The notes below the pieces were generated by a model, which did not search any database, was not told the origin of the DNA, and saw nothing but the letters and a program-made list of their open reading frames with translations. A stretch of DNA of 6,824 bases, from positions 1-6,824 of the forward strand of contig JBGOUJ010000426.1 of assembly GCA_041477005.1 (NCBI GenBank). Direction: 5' to 3'. The DNA comes from JBGOUJ01 sp041477005 (GTDB taxonomy: Bacteria; Acidobacteriota; Terriglobia; Bryobacterales; JACQDG01). Shown here piece by piece: positions 1 through 6,737 of this stretch. Each line of letters starts with the position of its first letter. Within the stretch, counting starts at the first letter, position 1. The position numbers and the translations under genes were made by a program.

Positions 1-98
1 CAATGCATACACGGTCGCGATCTCAGGAGAATCCATAGTTAAAACATAAACCATGTCGAATGTTTTATATAGAAGCATTTCCCCAAGACTGAAACTAA

Positions 99-125
99 GT
101 GGCATTGGGCTGAAGCCCGCGCCAC
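99..125. repeat. REP-like imperfect palindrome
   Basis: The sequence reads GTGGC-ATT-GGGC-TGAA-GCCC-GC-GCCAC. The outer arms GTGGC (99-103) and GCCAC (121-125) are perfectly complementary, as are the inner arms GGGC (107-110) and GCCC (115-118). The apex is a TGAA tetraloop, and a small internal loop (ATT opposite GC) separates the stems. This is the form of intergenic palindromic repeats (REP-like). From memory, elements with a GGCTGAAGCC-type core are scattered between genes in Acidobacteriota, but no second copy lies in this window, so repeat status is inferred. Lying inside the longest open frame, it argues that translation of the PAP2 gene starts downstream. Confidence 0.5.
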
Positions 126-159
126 GTCAGCAGCCTCGAAGTCTCTGTTACCGTATTGT

Positions 160-164
160 GGGAG
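160..164 (+). promoter_or_regulatory. Candidate ribosome binding site for the PAP2 gene
   Basis: GGGAG sits 11 bases before the ATG at 176. The spacing is a little long, but this is the best purine-rich match in front of any in-frame start of the gene. The start at 53 has none at a usable distance, and the ATG at 224 has only a weak AGCGGA. Confidence 0.35.
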
Positions 165-175
165 ACGTAATAGAC

Positions 176-859
176 ATGCCATTCCCAAACACGACGGGCA
201 GCAACAGCGGACGCGCACTGGCGATGCGTCTCATAGTGACCGCCATCGTCCTCGGCCTCTGGTTCGGCACTCAGGCGCTCATCGGTAAGAGACCGCCTTT
301 TTCCTCTGGAATCGGCGATGGCTTGCACGTTCTTACGGCGCCCTGGAACCAGTACCTGCGCCAGCACCTGAACGCTACCGACGCTCTGCTCATCGTCAGC
401 TCGGCCCTCGTCGATCTGTCGGCGATATTTGTGTTTGCCGAGTGGGTCTTCGGAAGCAGTGTCCGTCCCTTACTTGGCCTTTTCCTGCTCATTGGGCTTC
501 GCCAGGTAATGCAAGCTCTCTGCGCGCTACCCACGCCCGACAACATGATCTGGCGCTATCCCGGTTTTCCATCGCTGCTTGTTACCTACAGCGTCGCCAA
601 CGACTATTTCTTTTCCGGACACACGGCTATCGCTGTCTTTGCGGCGACCGAATTGGCGCGCCTCCACCGCCGCCGGCTGACGCTGCTTGCCGTTGTCGTT
701 GTCCTGTTCGAGGTGACGACGGTTGTGGCGCTCCGCGCTCACTACACGATGGATGTCTTCGCCGGAATCATGGCGGCGCTATACGTCGCCCATCTGTCCG
801 AACGGATTTCACCGGCACTGGACCGGAGGCTGGCTGCATTCTTAATGACGGAACGTTGA
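176..859 (+). CDS. PAP2 superfamily membrane protein, sphingomyelin-synthase-like
   Basis: This is a predicted 227-residue inner-membrane protein with about six hydrophobic segments (near residues 18-36, 70-92, 98-118, 148-163, 168-187 and 192-207). The C-terminal half carries the phosphatase signature in the form of the sphingomyelin-synthase-like PAP2 branch: a CALPTP element (116-121), FFSGHTA (145-151, His149) and RAHYTMD (187-193, His189 and Asp193). In this family two His and one Asp form the catalytic triad that acts on phospho-headgroups of lipids. The sequence therefore suggests a lipid phosphate phosphatase or headgroup transferase; the substrate cannot be told. The start at 176 was preferred over the ATG at 53 because the 41 added residues have atypical codons and cover a hairpin repeat. 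An ATG at 224, just before the first helix, is also possible. The gene stands alone and converges on the minus-strand operon, with no visible functional link to it. Confidence 0.8.
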   Translation: MPFPNTTGSNSGRALAMRLIVTAIVLGLWFGTQALIGKRPPFSSGIGDGLHVLTAPWNQYLRQHLNATDALLIVSSALVDLSAIFVFAEWVFGSSVRPLLGLFLLIGLRQVMQALCALPTPDNMIWRYPGFPSLLVTYSVANDYFFSGHTAIAVFAATELARLHRRRLTLLAVVVVLFEVTTVVALRAHYTMDVFAGIMAALYVAHLSERISPALDRRLAAFLMTER

Positions 860-868
860 TCGAATGCC

Positions 869-919
869 TGCCGCGACATCAATGGAGGATTGCTCGCGGA
901 TCTCAATCGCGCCGCGGCA
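869..919. terminator. Weak candidate for a shared terminator between convergent genes
   Basis: The 78-base gap between the two convergent stop codons contains TGCCGCG (869-875) and its exact complement CGCGGCA (913-919), enclosing GATTG (888-892) and CAATC (904-908). A competing stem pairs CCGCGA (871-876) with TCGCGG (894-899). Neither is followed by a T-run on either strand, so this is not a standard intrinsic terminator. Position between converging genes is the main argument. Confidence 0.25.
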
Positions 920-937
920 ACTGGGGCTGTGAGCCGT

Positions 938-2164
938 TCAGCGACGCTCGGCTGTCTGCAAACGTCTCGCTTCTTTCTCTACCTCGCGCATTACGCGGAG
1001 AGAATTGCCACCCAGAATCTTCTCGACATCCTGGTCGGAAAAGCCGCGCTCCATCAGGCCGCGCACCAGGTTGGGTATTTTTGAGATGTCTTCCATGCCC
1101 TCGGGAAACTGATCCTCGGAGCCATCGAAGTCAGAGCCGAGGCCCACATGATCGATGCCGGCCACCTTCGCCGCGTGCTCGAAATGATCGAGCAGGCGGC
1201 TCAACGGGACGCGGCTGAGCTTCGCCAGGCGGGCGGCGTTGACCTTTCGCTGCTCATCGCCGGCCCGGCGGGGATCACGCGCGAGATCGGCGTCCACTGT
1301 GTCGGCGCGGTTTCTACGGTCGCTTTCACGCTGCAGCGACTGGTCGCGGGTGAGGAGATCCTGATCCAGGTAGACGTTGTAGTAGTTGATGTGAATCACC
1401 CCGCCGTTCTTTGCCAGAGCGCGGAGCATGTCGTCCGACATGTTCCGCACGTGATTGGAAAACACGCGGCAGGAGGAGTGGGAGGCGATGATGGGCGCCG
1501 ATGAAGCCGCCAGAGCGTCCCAGAAAGTCTTGTCCGAGACGTGGGAAATGTCCACCATCATGCCGAGGCGGTTCATTTCGTGCACCACCTCCCGGCCGAA
1601 ATCGGTGAGGCCGTTGTGCGCCGGGGGCTGGCCCGAAGAGTCGGCCCAGGGCGTGTGCGTGAAATGCGCCAGTGTTATGTAGCGCGCCCCGAGTTCAAAG
1701 AAGGCTCGCAGGATGGCCAGATCGGAATCGATCACGTGGCCGCCCTCCATGCCGATCAGAATGGCGATTTTGCCTTGCTTTTTCGCCGCGACAATTTCAT
1801 CCGCCGTCACCGCCGGCATGAGATCCGCCGGGTGCCGGGCGGTTTCGCGCCGGATGGCATCCACTTCATCGAGCGCCCGTTTCACCGACTCGGGCGGGGT
1901 CAGGCGGCGGGAGTTGGGATTGGATGCGAAAAACATGGCCGCCACGTGGCCGCGGCGCATGCGCGGAATATCCACCTGGCCGTAGCTGTGCAATTCCGCC
2001 AGGTTGTAACCTTCGTTCAGAATCAACCCCGTGGTGTCGGAATGAAGATCCACAACCACCGCGCGTTGCAGCAAGCGCTCGACCCTGGCGGGATCGACCG
2101 CAACGGCCGCCGGTGAGGCGGAAGCAGCAAACAAGAGAAGTACGATAAGGCGTCTCATAAACAT
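938..2164 (-). CDS. Exported membrane dipeptidase homologue (peptidase family M19)
   Basis: This is a 408-residue zinc-dependent dipeptidase of the renal dipeptidase family, which cleaves dipeptides and in bacteria often accepts a D-residue at the C-terminal side. Residues 1-22 form a signal peptide (Arg-Arg, a leucine-rich core, then Ala-rich ending), so it probably acts in the periplasm or beyond. The metal-ligand set is complete by comparison with human DPEP1: His41 and Asp43 in DLHSD, Glu140 in GMEGG, His208 in DISHVS and His229 in ASHS. Also present are the TPWADSSG loop (171-178) with the likely substrate-binding His167, Arg240 and the catalytic Asp345 in GSDFDG. An Arg/Asp-rich stretch at about 270-315 lies before the last catalytic segment. 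It is the third gene of the operon, 29 bases after the preceding stop. The ribosome binding site is weak, and Met3 (2158) is an alternative start. Length and motifs suggest an intact enzyme; the substrate is unknown. Confidence 0.93.
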   Translation of the reverse strand: MFMRRLIVLLLFAASASPAAVAVDPARVERLLQRAVVVDLHSDTTGLILNEGYNLAELHSYGQVDIPRMRRGHVAAMFFASNPNSRRLTPPESVKRALDEVDAIRRETARHPADLMPAVTADEIVAAKKQGKIAILIGMEGGHVIDSDLAILRAFFELGARYITLAHFTHTPWADSSGQPPAHNGLTDFGREVVHEMNRLGMMVDISHVSDKTFWDALAASSAPIIASHSSCRVFSNHVRNMSDDMLRALAKNGGVIHINYYNVYLDQDLLTRDQSLQRESDRRNRADTVDADLARDPRRAGDEQRKVNAARLAKLSRVPLSRLLDHFEHAAKVAGIDHVGLGSDFDGSEDQFPEGMEDISKIPNLVRGLMERGFSDQDVEKILGGNSLRVMREVEKEARRLQTAERR

Positions 2165-2193
2165 CGAATAGGATACTACGCGCCGGCGGCCAT

Positions 2194-3477
2194 CTACCGG
2201 GTGGGGTAATTGATCTTTGCCTTACGCCAGGGCGTCCCGGCCCGTCCGTTGAAATCGAAGACGATCCTGCCGGCCCGGATCGTCATTTCGCAGCTCAGCC
2301 TCTCGCCGCCCTCGATCCATCCGCCCCGGACATCGACGAAACCGAACTTCCCCTTGTCGAGGCGTAGCACGGCGACATCGGCGTCCGCTCCCACGCCGAT
2401 CTGGCCGAGCTCGGGCCGCTTGACCTCCGTGGCCGGATTCGTTGTGGATTCGCGAATCACCTCTTGGAGCGGGATGCCCATGGCCAGGAACTTCGACATT
2501 ACGTTCAGCATGTCGATCATCGAGCCGTTGAGGGAATTGGCGTGCAGGTCGGTGGAGATCGAATCCGGCCAGAACCCCTGCTTGACCGCCGGCTCCGCCT
2601 GGCGAAAGTGGAAGCTGCCGCCGCCATGTCCCACGTCGAATTTCACGCCGCGCCGCCGGGCGACCGCCAGGTAGGGCAGCAACTTCTCGTTCGCGTCGAG
2701 AATGGGGGCCGGCCAGCGATAGAAGTGTGTGCTGATATCTCCGGGCCGCAACTTGTCCAGCACCAGTTGCTGGTACGGGCGCTCCGGCAAGAAGTAGCCG
2801 AAATCGACCATTACGGGGATATCAGCCAGCTTGCCGGCCTCGACCGCCTTTTCAACCGAGATGAAGTTGGGCTGCCGCCAGTGCGCCGATTTTATCCCCA
2901 CAACCACGTCGGCATTCTTCTTGGCAACCTCCGCGGTTTTCTGCGGGTCCATATCGGCCGGGTTCTGCTCCAGCTCGTCCACCAGCATTCCGATTCCGGC
3001 GATGTTCAACATCGCCAGAATGCGGGTGCGCGAGCGGTCAATGATGCTGCGCCGGAACACCGGAAAAGTCCGCCAGCCGGATGAGCCGGCATCGACCACC
3101 GTCGTCACCCCCAGCCGCAAGCAGGTGTGATCGGGGAAGACGTTGGTATCGCCATCGACGCCGACGACTCCCATCGGATCGCCGACAAAGGCGTGTACGT
3201 GAATGTCTACAAGACCCGGTGTAACGTAGAGGCCGGACACATCAATGGTCCTTCTCGCTTGCGCCGGTGACAGGTTCTCGGCGATGGCGGCAATGCGGTT
3301 GCCCGTCACAGCCACGTCCCTTACCGCATCCAGGTTGTTCTTCGGATCGATAACGTGGCCGCCTTTCAATAGCAAGTCATACTGGGGGGCCTGCGAAAGA
3401 GCTGCCACAGCGAGCGCAAGAAACACGGCCACCCGCCTGGCAAAGGCAAAACCTGTCAAGAGTAGAGCGTTTTTCAT
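2194..3477 (-). CDS. Exported amidohydrolase/deacetylase-family metallohydrolase
   Basis: This is a 427-residue member of the amidohydrolase superfamily (TIM-barrel metal hydrolases), closest in style to the dihydroorotase-like 'amidohydrolase/deacetylase' group that includes Atu3266 and EF0837. Visible binuclear-site residues are His93 and His95 (DIHVH), Lys196 (GIKSA, probable carboxylated bridging lysine), His251 (STHFYR), His284 (DVGHGGG) and the catalytic Asp310 (STD). The small beta domain is split between residues 33-88 (LLLKGGHVID) and 355-410 (GQIGVGADADVAVL, then RAGRIVF), as usual. Residues 1-30 are hydrophobic and end in ALSQA, a signal peptide; Arg-Arg at 14-15 precedes the second hydrophobic stretch, but a Tat signal is not clear. 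The start at 3477 is preferred over one 31 codons earlier, because that extension overlaps the receptor gene and is Arg-rich. It begins 10 bases after the receptor stop with almost no ribosome binding site, which suggests translational coupling. It likely cleaves an amide or ester of a small molecule; the substrate is unknown. Confidence 0.9.
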   Translation of the reverse strand: MKNALLLTGFAFARRVAVFLALAVAALSQAPQYDLLLKGGHVIDPKNNLDAVRDVAVTGNRIAAIAENLSPAQARRTIDVSGLYVTPGLVDIHVHAFVGDPMGVVGVDGDTNVFPDHTCLRLGVTTVVDAGSSGWRTFPVFRRSIIDRSRTRILAMLNIAGIGMLVDELEQNPADMDPQKTAEVAKKNADVVVGIKSAHWRQPNFISVEKAVEAGKLADIPVMVDFGYFLPERPYQQLVLDKLRPGDISTHFYRWPAPILDANEKLLPYLAVARRRGVKFDVGHGGGSFHFRQAEPAVKQGFWPDSISTDLHANSLNGSMIDMLNVMSKFLAMGIPLQEVIRESTTNPATEVKRPELGQIGVGADADVAVLRLDKGKFGFVDVRGGWIEGGERLSCEMTIRAGRIVFDFNGRAGTPWRKAKINYPTR

Positions 3478-3487
3478 AAAAAGCGAC

Positions 3488-6400
3488 TCAAAACACGATC
3501 TTCCCCGCCACCTGAACCTGCCGGTTGGGAAGCAGCGTGGAACCGATCGAGCCGAACGTCGCGGTGCCAAAGGTCGCAGACGGATTGCTGAACGACGGTG
3601 TATTGAAGACGTTGAACGCCTCCAGCCGAAACTGCAGCTTGGCGCGTTCCGTGCCCAGCGGGAAGCTCTTGAAGAGAGAAAGATCCACGCTCGCCAGCCC
3701 CGGCCCCTTCACAATGTTGCGTCCGGCGTTGCCATACGTGAATGGCGTCGGCGCCGTGAACGACGCCGCCGCGATGCAGCCCACCAGGCGCCCGCTGCCA
3801 CAGTCGGCCACCGCCGGCGCGACCAGGTTCGGCCGCTCCGCACTCGGTGCTCCTGTATTGGCGGGGTCCCCACTGGTCGTTATGTTGATCGGGGTGCCCG
3901 ACTGGATCGTGGTTACGCCGTTGAGCTGCCAGCCGCCAAGCGCATAACGCTCCCACCCCTTCGCCGTCTTGAAGAACGGCAGCGCGTAGGAGTAGCTCGC
4001 TATCAGCCGGTGCCGGATGTCCCAGTTCGAGTTGCCGTAGGATCCTTTCCAGTTGTAGGCGTCCTGCACGCTTCCCCCGTTATTGGAATCCGAGCTCACA
4101 TCGATTGTATGGGCCCACGTGTAGCCCAACAGCATCGATAAACCATGGTTGAGGCGCTGCCGCAGGACCACGTTCAGACCGTTGTAGTTGGAACCCACAT
4201 CGTTCTGCACTGTGCGGATCACGCCCCATAGTTGATTGGGCCGCCGCGCCTGCACCGCCCCCGGGCCCGGGGCCGGCGTGTTGCTGTAGTAACTCCGGTC
4301 CAGGTGAACCGTACGCGAGCCCAGATACTGCACATCCAGCCCCGCACCGTTCCACAGCCCGCGCCCCACGTCCAGGCTCCACTGGTTCATACTGGCCATT
4401 GGCAAATAGCCCAGCGTAACGACGTTCGGTGTAGGCGACGCTCCAGCCAACGATCCCGCGGTCGGGTTAGCCAGCGTTAGCGTTGGGTTCGCCGGCTGCG
4501 AAATATAAATCACCGTATTCGAGAACGGCGGGTTGCCGCCGATCGTAAACGTGTTCAACTGGTTGGCGTTGTAGTAGAGGCCGTATCCGCCCCGAACCAC
4601 CCAGTCCTTCGTCACCCGATAGGCCAAGCCCAGGCGCGGCGCAAAGGCCTTGTGCTGCGGATCGATCAGCGGGATGGTGGCAGGCACGTTGGGTGGAATC
4701 AACGCGGTTCCGGCCGCATTGAGCTTGTTGACCGTCCCGTTCGGCGACTCCGGCACAGTCGGCAGCTCGTAGCGCAGGCCGAGCGTCAGCGTCAGCTTCG
4801 GGGAAATGCTCCACTTGTCGGAAACAAAGAACGCGTCCCTCCACTCGAGCACCCGGACCTCCAAAGTGGTAGGGGCCGGCGTCGTCGCCTGCAGCGGGAA
4901 ACCCAGAAGAAAATCGGCCGGCGCGTTTCCGGAAATCTGGCCCGTAAAGGTAAAAAGGCCGCGCGGAGAATTGTTACCCAAGTCTCCCTGAGCGAGGCGG
5001 AAGAACTCCGCGCCCATGGCGATGCTATGCGCGCCCACGGTGTAATTGAGCACGTCCGTCCATTCGAAGGTTGAACTGGGCCGCCTCCAGTTGCTGCTGG
5101 CCATGTTCTGGCCGCCGATCGAGAGGTAGCCGGTAACCTCAAAGTCGGGAATCCCCGGGTTGATCGCGCTGGTCGTAAATCCGGGGATGCCCAGCGCCGT
5201 CCCGGCGTTCGCGTTTGTGCCGGTGAAGAAATTCACCGACTGGTACTGATTCTTTTCGTAGCCGAAGCGGAAGTCGTTTACCGCGCGAGGGCTGATCGTC
5301 CGCGTGAAGCCCACCGCGTAGTTGCGGTCGTAGAGCGGGACGTTGAAGCCGTTAACCGGATTCGACGATCCCTGCAGCAGCGACGTGTTCTGATACGCCA
5401 AGCGGAAAAACAGCCGCGTCTTGTCGCCCAGATTCTGGTCCACCCGGTCCAGCGTCTGGTCCGAGGTATTGCCGACCGCCGTCTGCGCCAGGTAGTTGTT
5501 GGTGAGCCCGGGCAGGTTCGGCGCCGGCAGGTAGGCAAGCACATTCTGCGCCAGCGGCGACAGCAGACTCGCCGGAATCACGTTGTTCGGAAACGTCTCG
5601 CCCGAGACGAGCGGATTTCTGATCGGCGCCGTGATGGCCGAAAGATTTCCGCTGCGAAACGCAGTCGGGAACACGGTCGCCAGCGACGACTGGGCCTGGG
5701 ACTGCCGCTGTCCTTCATAGTCCACGAGGAAGAACGTTCGGTTCCGGCCGTCGTACAGCTTCGGGAGGATCACCGGGCCGCCCACCTGGCCGCCGAACTG
5801 GTTTTGACGAAACGGAGGTTTCGGCGCGGTCGGGGACGCAAAGAAATTGCGCGCGTCCAAAGCGCTGTTGCGCAGAAACTCCCACCCCGCCCCGTGGAAC
5901 TCGTTCGTGCCGCTCTTGGTGATTACGTTCAAATGAACGCCCAGCATGGTCCCAAACTGCGCCGAATACGTCCCGGTCTGAATCTGAAACTCCTCGACGG
6001 CGTCCACCGAGGGCCGCAGGGTGGTGCTGGAGACCAAGTTGGAGACAATGCTCACGCCGTCTAGCGAGATGCTGTTCTGTATCTCGCGCGCGCCCGCGCC
6101 GATGAAATCCTCGCCGCCAGCGGAGGTGGATCCCGTCCGGCTCTTGAAGCCGGGGAGGACACCGGGCGTCAGGGTCGCCTCCCGCAGCACGTCGCGCCCG
6201 TTCAGCGGAATATCGCCCACCGCCTGGTGGCCCAGCACCTCACTGAGGCTGGCGTCCTCGGTGGCGATCGGCGCTGCCGTGGCCGAGACGGTAATCTTCT
6301 CGGTCACCTGCCCGATCGGCAACTCAAAATTCGTGCGCACCACCTGGTTGACCTGCACCAGCACGTCCTTATTCACCAGCGTGCCGAACCCGGGCGCCGT

Positions 6401-6628
6401 TGCCGTGATCGTATACGTCCCGATGCGAACGAACTGGAAGAGGTAGGAGCCTTCCCCATTGGTCACGCCCGAATACGTTTCCTGAGTGCCGTCCTCGACG
6501 GCCCTCACCGATGCGTTCGGAATCGCCGCGCCATTCGGATCGGTGACCCGGCCGACCAGCGAGGTAATGGAAGCTTGCTGGGCGAAAGCGCACCCGGCGA
6601 GAGCGAAACATAGGAACGGAATCCGCAC
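3488..6628 (-). CDS. TonB-dependent receptor, Oar-like, with N-terminal carboxypeptidase-regulatory-like domain
   Basis: This is a 1046-residue outer-membrane receptor, predicted to take up a specific nutrient using energy from TonB/ExbBD. Domain order: signal peptide (1-16, ending AFA before Gln17-Gln18); carboxypeptidase-regulatory/Cna-B-like beta domain (about 24-103, with GRVTDPNGAAIPNASV); plug (about 112-240, with IPLNGRDV, ISLDGVS, VEEFQIQTGTYSAQFG and NVITKSGTNEFHG); then a long beta-barrel. Barrel landmarks are FPNNVIPASLLSPLAQ (346-361), GNAGRNIVKGPG (966-977), FRLEAFNVFN (1000-1009) and a terminal Phe1046, the usual sorting signal for barrel insertion. Cys943 and Cys951 may form a disulfide in a loop. 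I see no clear TonB box. The GTG at 6628 was chosen because GGAGGT lies just upstream and it starts directly at a signal peptide; the frame stays open to 6817, but that extension has no signal sequence. It is the first gene of the operon, followed by two exported hydrolases. Confidence 0.93.
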   Translation of the reverse strand: MRIPFLCFALAGCAFAQQASITSLVGRVTDPNGAAIPNASVRAVEDGTQETYSGVTNGEGSYLFQFVRIGTYTITATAPGFGTLVNKDVLVQVNQVVRTNFELPIGQVTEKITVSATAAPIATEDASLSEVLGHQAVGDIPLNGRDVLREATLTPGVLPGFKSRTGSTSAGGEDFIGAGAREIQNSISLDGVSIVSNLVSSTTLRPSVDAVEEFQIQTGTYSAQFGTMLGVHLNVITKSGTNEFHGAGWEFLRNSALDARNFFASPTAPKPPFRQNQFGGQVGGPVILPKLYDGRNRTFFLVDYEGQRQSQAQSSLATVFPTAFRSGNLSAITAPIRNPLVSGETFPNNVIPASLLSPLAQNVLAYLPAPNLPGLTNNYLAQTAVGNTSDQTLDRVDQNLGDKTRLFFRLAYQNTSLLQGSSNPVNGFNVPLYDRNYAVGFTRTISPRAVNDFRFGYEKNQYQSVNFFTGTNANAGTALGIPGFTTSAINPGIPDFEVTGYLSIGGQNMASSNWRRPSSTFEWTDVLNYTVGAHSIAMGAEFFRLAQGDLGNNSPRGLFTFTGQISGNAPADFLLGFPLQATTPAPTTLEVRVLEWRDAFFVSDKWSISPKLTLTLGLRYELPTVPESPNGTVNKLNAAGTALIPPNVPATIPLIDPQHKAFAPRLGLAYRVTKDWVVRGGYGLYYNANQLNTFTIGGNPPFSNTVIYISQPANPTLTLANPTAGSLAGASPTPNVVTLGYLPMASMNQWSLDVGRGLWNGAGLDVQYLGSRTVHLDRSYYSNTPAPGPGAVQARRPNQLWGVIRTVQNDVGSNYNGLNVVLRQRLNHGLSMLLGYTWAHTIDVSSDSNNGGSVQDAYNWKGSYGNSNWDIRHRLIASYSYALPFFKTAKGWERYALGGWQLNGVTTIQSGTPINITTSGDPANTGAPSAERPNLVAPAVADCGSGRLVGCIAAASFTAPTPFTYGNAGRNIVKGPGLASVDLSLFKSFPLGTERAKLQFRLEAFNVFNTPSFSNPSATFGTATFGSIGSTLLPNRQVQVAGKIVF

Positions 6629-6632
6629 GTCT

Positions 6633-6640
6633 ACCTCCCT
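6633..6640 (-). promoter_or_regulatory. Strong ribosome binding site setting the receptor GTG start
   Basis: Read on the minus strand, AGGGAGGT lies just upstream of the GTG at 6628, with the GGAGG core five bases from the start. It contains a perfect six-base match (GGAGGT) to the 16S anti-Shine-Dalgarno sequence, the strongest in the window. It decides the start against an in-frame ATG at 6664 (AAGGAG about 15 bases away) and the longest open frame from 6817. Confidence 0.85.
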
Positions 6641-6667
6641 GTGGAAACTCGCAGTAGCGGCCATAGG

Positions 6668-6695
6668 TGGCTGACAAACTCCTTCAGCACAGCCA
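6668..6695 (-). promoter_or_regulatory. Possible hairpin in the receptor leader
   Basis: TGGCTG (6668-6673) and CAGCCA (6690-6695) are exact complements around a 16-base loop. An alternative stem, GCTGA (6670-6674) with TCAGC (6684-6688) around a 9-base loop, shares the same arm, so only one can form at a time. On the transcript the loop exposes AAGGAG. It lies in the predicted leader between the promoter and the GTG start. It matches no riboswitch class I know, and stems this short also arise by chance. Confidence 0.3.
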
Positions 6696-6731
6696 GGCCA
6701 GGATTTCCCTTGTGGCGTTCTGGACAGGAAG

Positions 6732-6737
6732 AGTATA
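6732..6737 (-). promoter_or_regulatory. Candidate -10 element of the operon promoter
   Basis: On the minus strand this reads TATACT, five of six matches to the sigma-70 -10 consensus. Transcription would begin near 6725, giving a leader of about 100 bases before the GTG at 6628. No good -35 hexamer is seen 16-18 bases upstream; the spacer is instead occupied by an inverted repeat, which fits an activator-dependent or repressed promoter. It is the best such hexamer I found between 6629 and the window edge. Confidence 0.45.

Larger units (their letters stand above)
1..175. other. AT-richer leader upstream of the PAP2 gene
   Basis: This stretch is richer in A and T than the rest of the window, especially at 31-80. 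An open frame runs through it from an ATG at 53 into the PAP2 gene, but I read it as noncoding. Its codons include TTA, AGA and ATA, rare in the downstream genes; it contains a hairpin-forming repeat (99-125); and the ATG at 53 has its only purine-rich site (AGGAGA, 25-30) 22 bases upstream, too far to serve it. TATATA at 66-71 could be a -10 element, but I see no -35 at a proper distance. The first 49 bases contain an open frame ending in TAA (47-49) that could be the tail of an upstream gene, too short to judge. Confidence 0.5.

Noticed and set aside
53..175. N-terminal extension of the PAP2 protein from the ATG at 53
   Set aside because: No ribosome binding site at a usable distance, atypical codons, and a hairpin repeat inside it; homologues of this kind normally begin shortly before the first helix.
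442..1218. Long plus-strand open frame across the PAP2 end and the M19 end
   Set aside because: Translation is rich in Arg, Pro, Cys and Ser with no recognisable motif, and it overlaps two well-supported genes; it is a high-GC shadow frame.
1148..2116. Plus-strand open frames opposite the M19 gene
   Set aside because: They are antisense to an enzyme with a complete catalytic set, have no ribosome binding sites of note, and show His- and Arg-rich composition typical of shadows.
2181..2188. Palindrome CGCCGGCG between the amidohydrolase and M19 genes
   Set aside because: Eight bases with no loop and no T-run; expected by chance in GC-rich DNA and not a terminator.
3478..3570. 31-codon N-terminal extension of the amidohydrolase
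   Set aside because: It overlaps the receptor C-terminus in another frame, is Arg-rich, and would bury the signal peptide.
2210..4141. Plus-strand open frames opposite the amidohydrolase and the receptor C-terminus
   Set aside because: They contain no domain motifs and run antisense to genes with clear family signatures.
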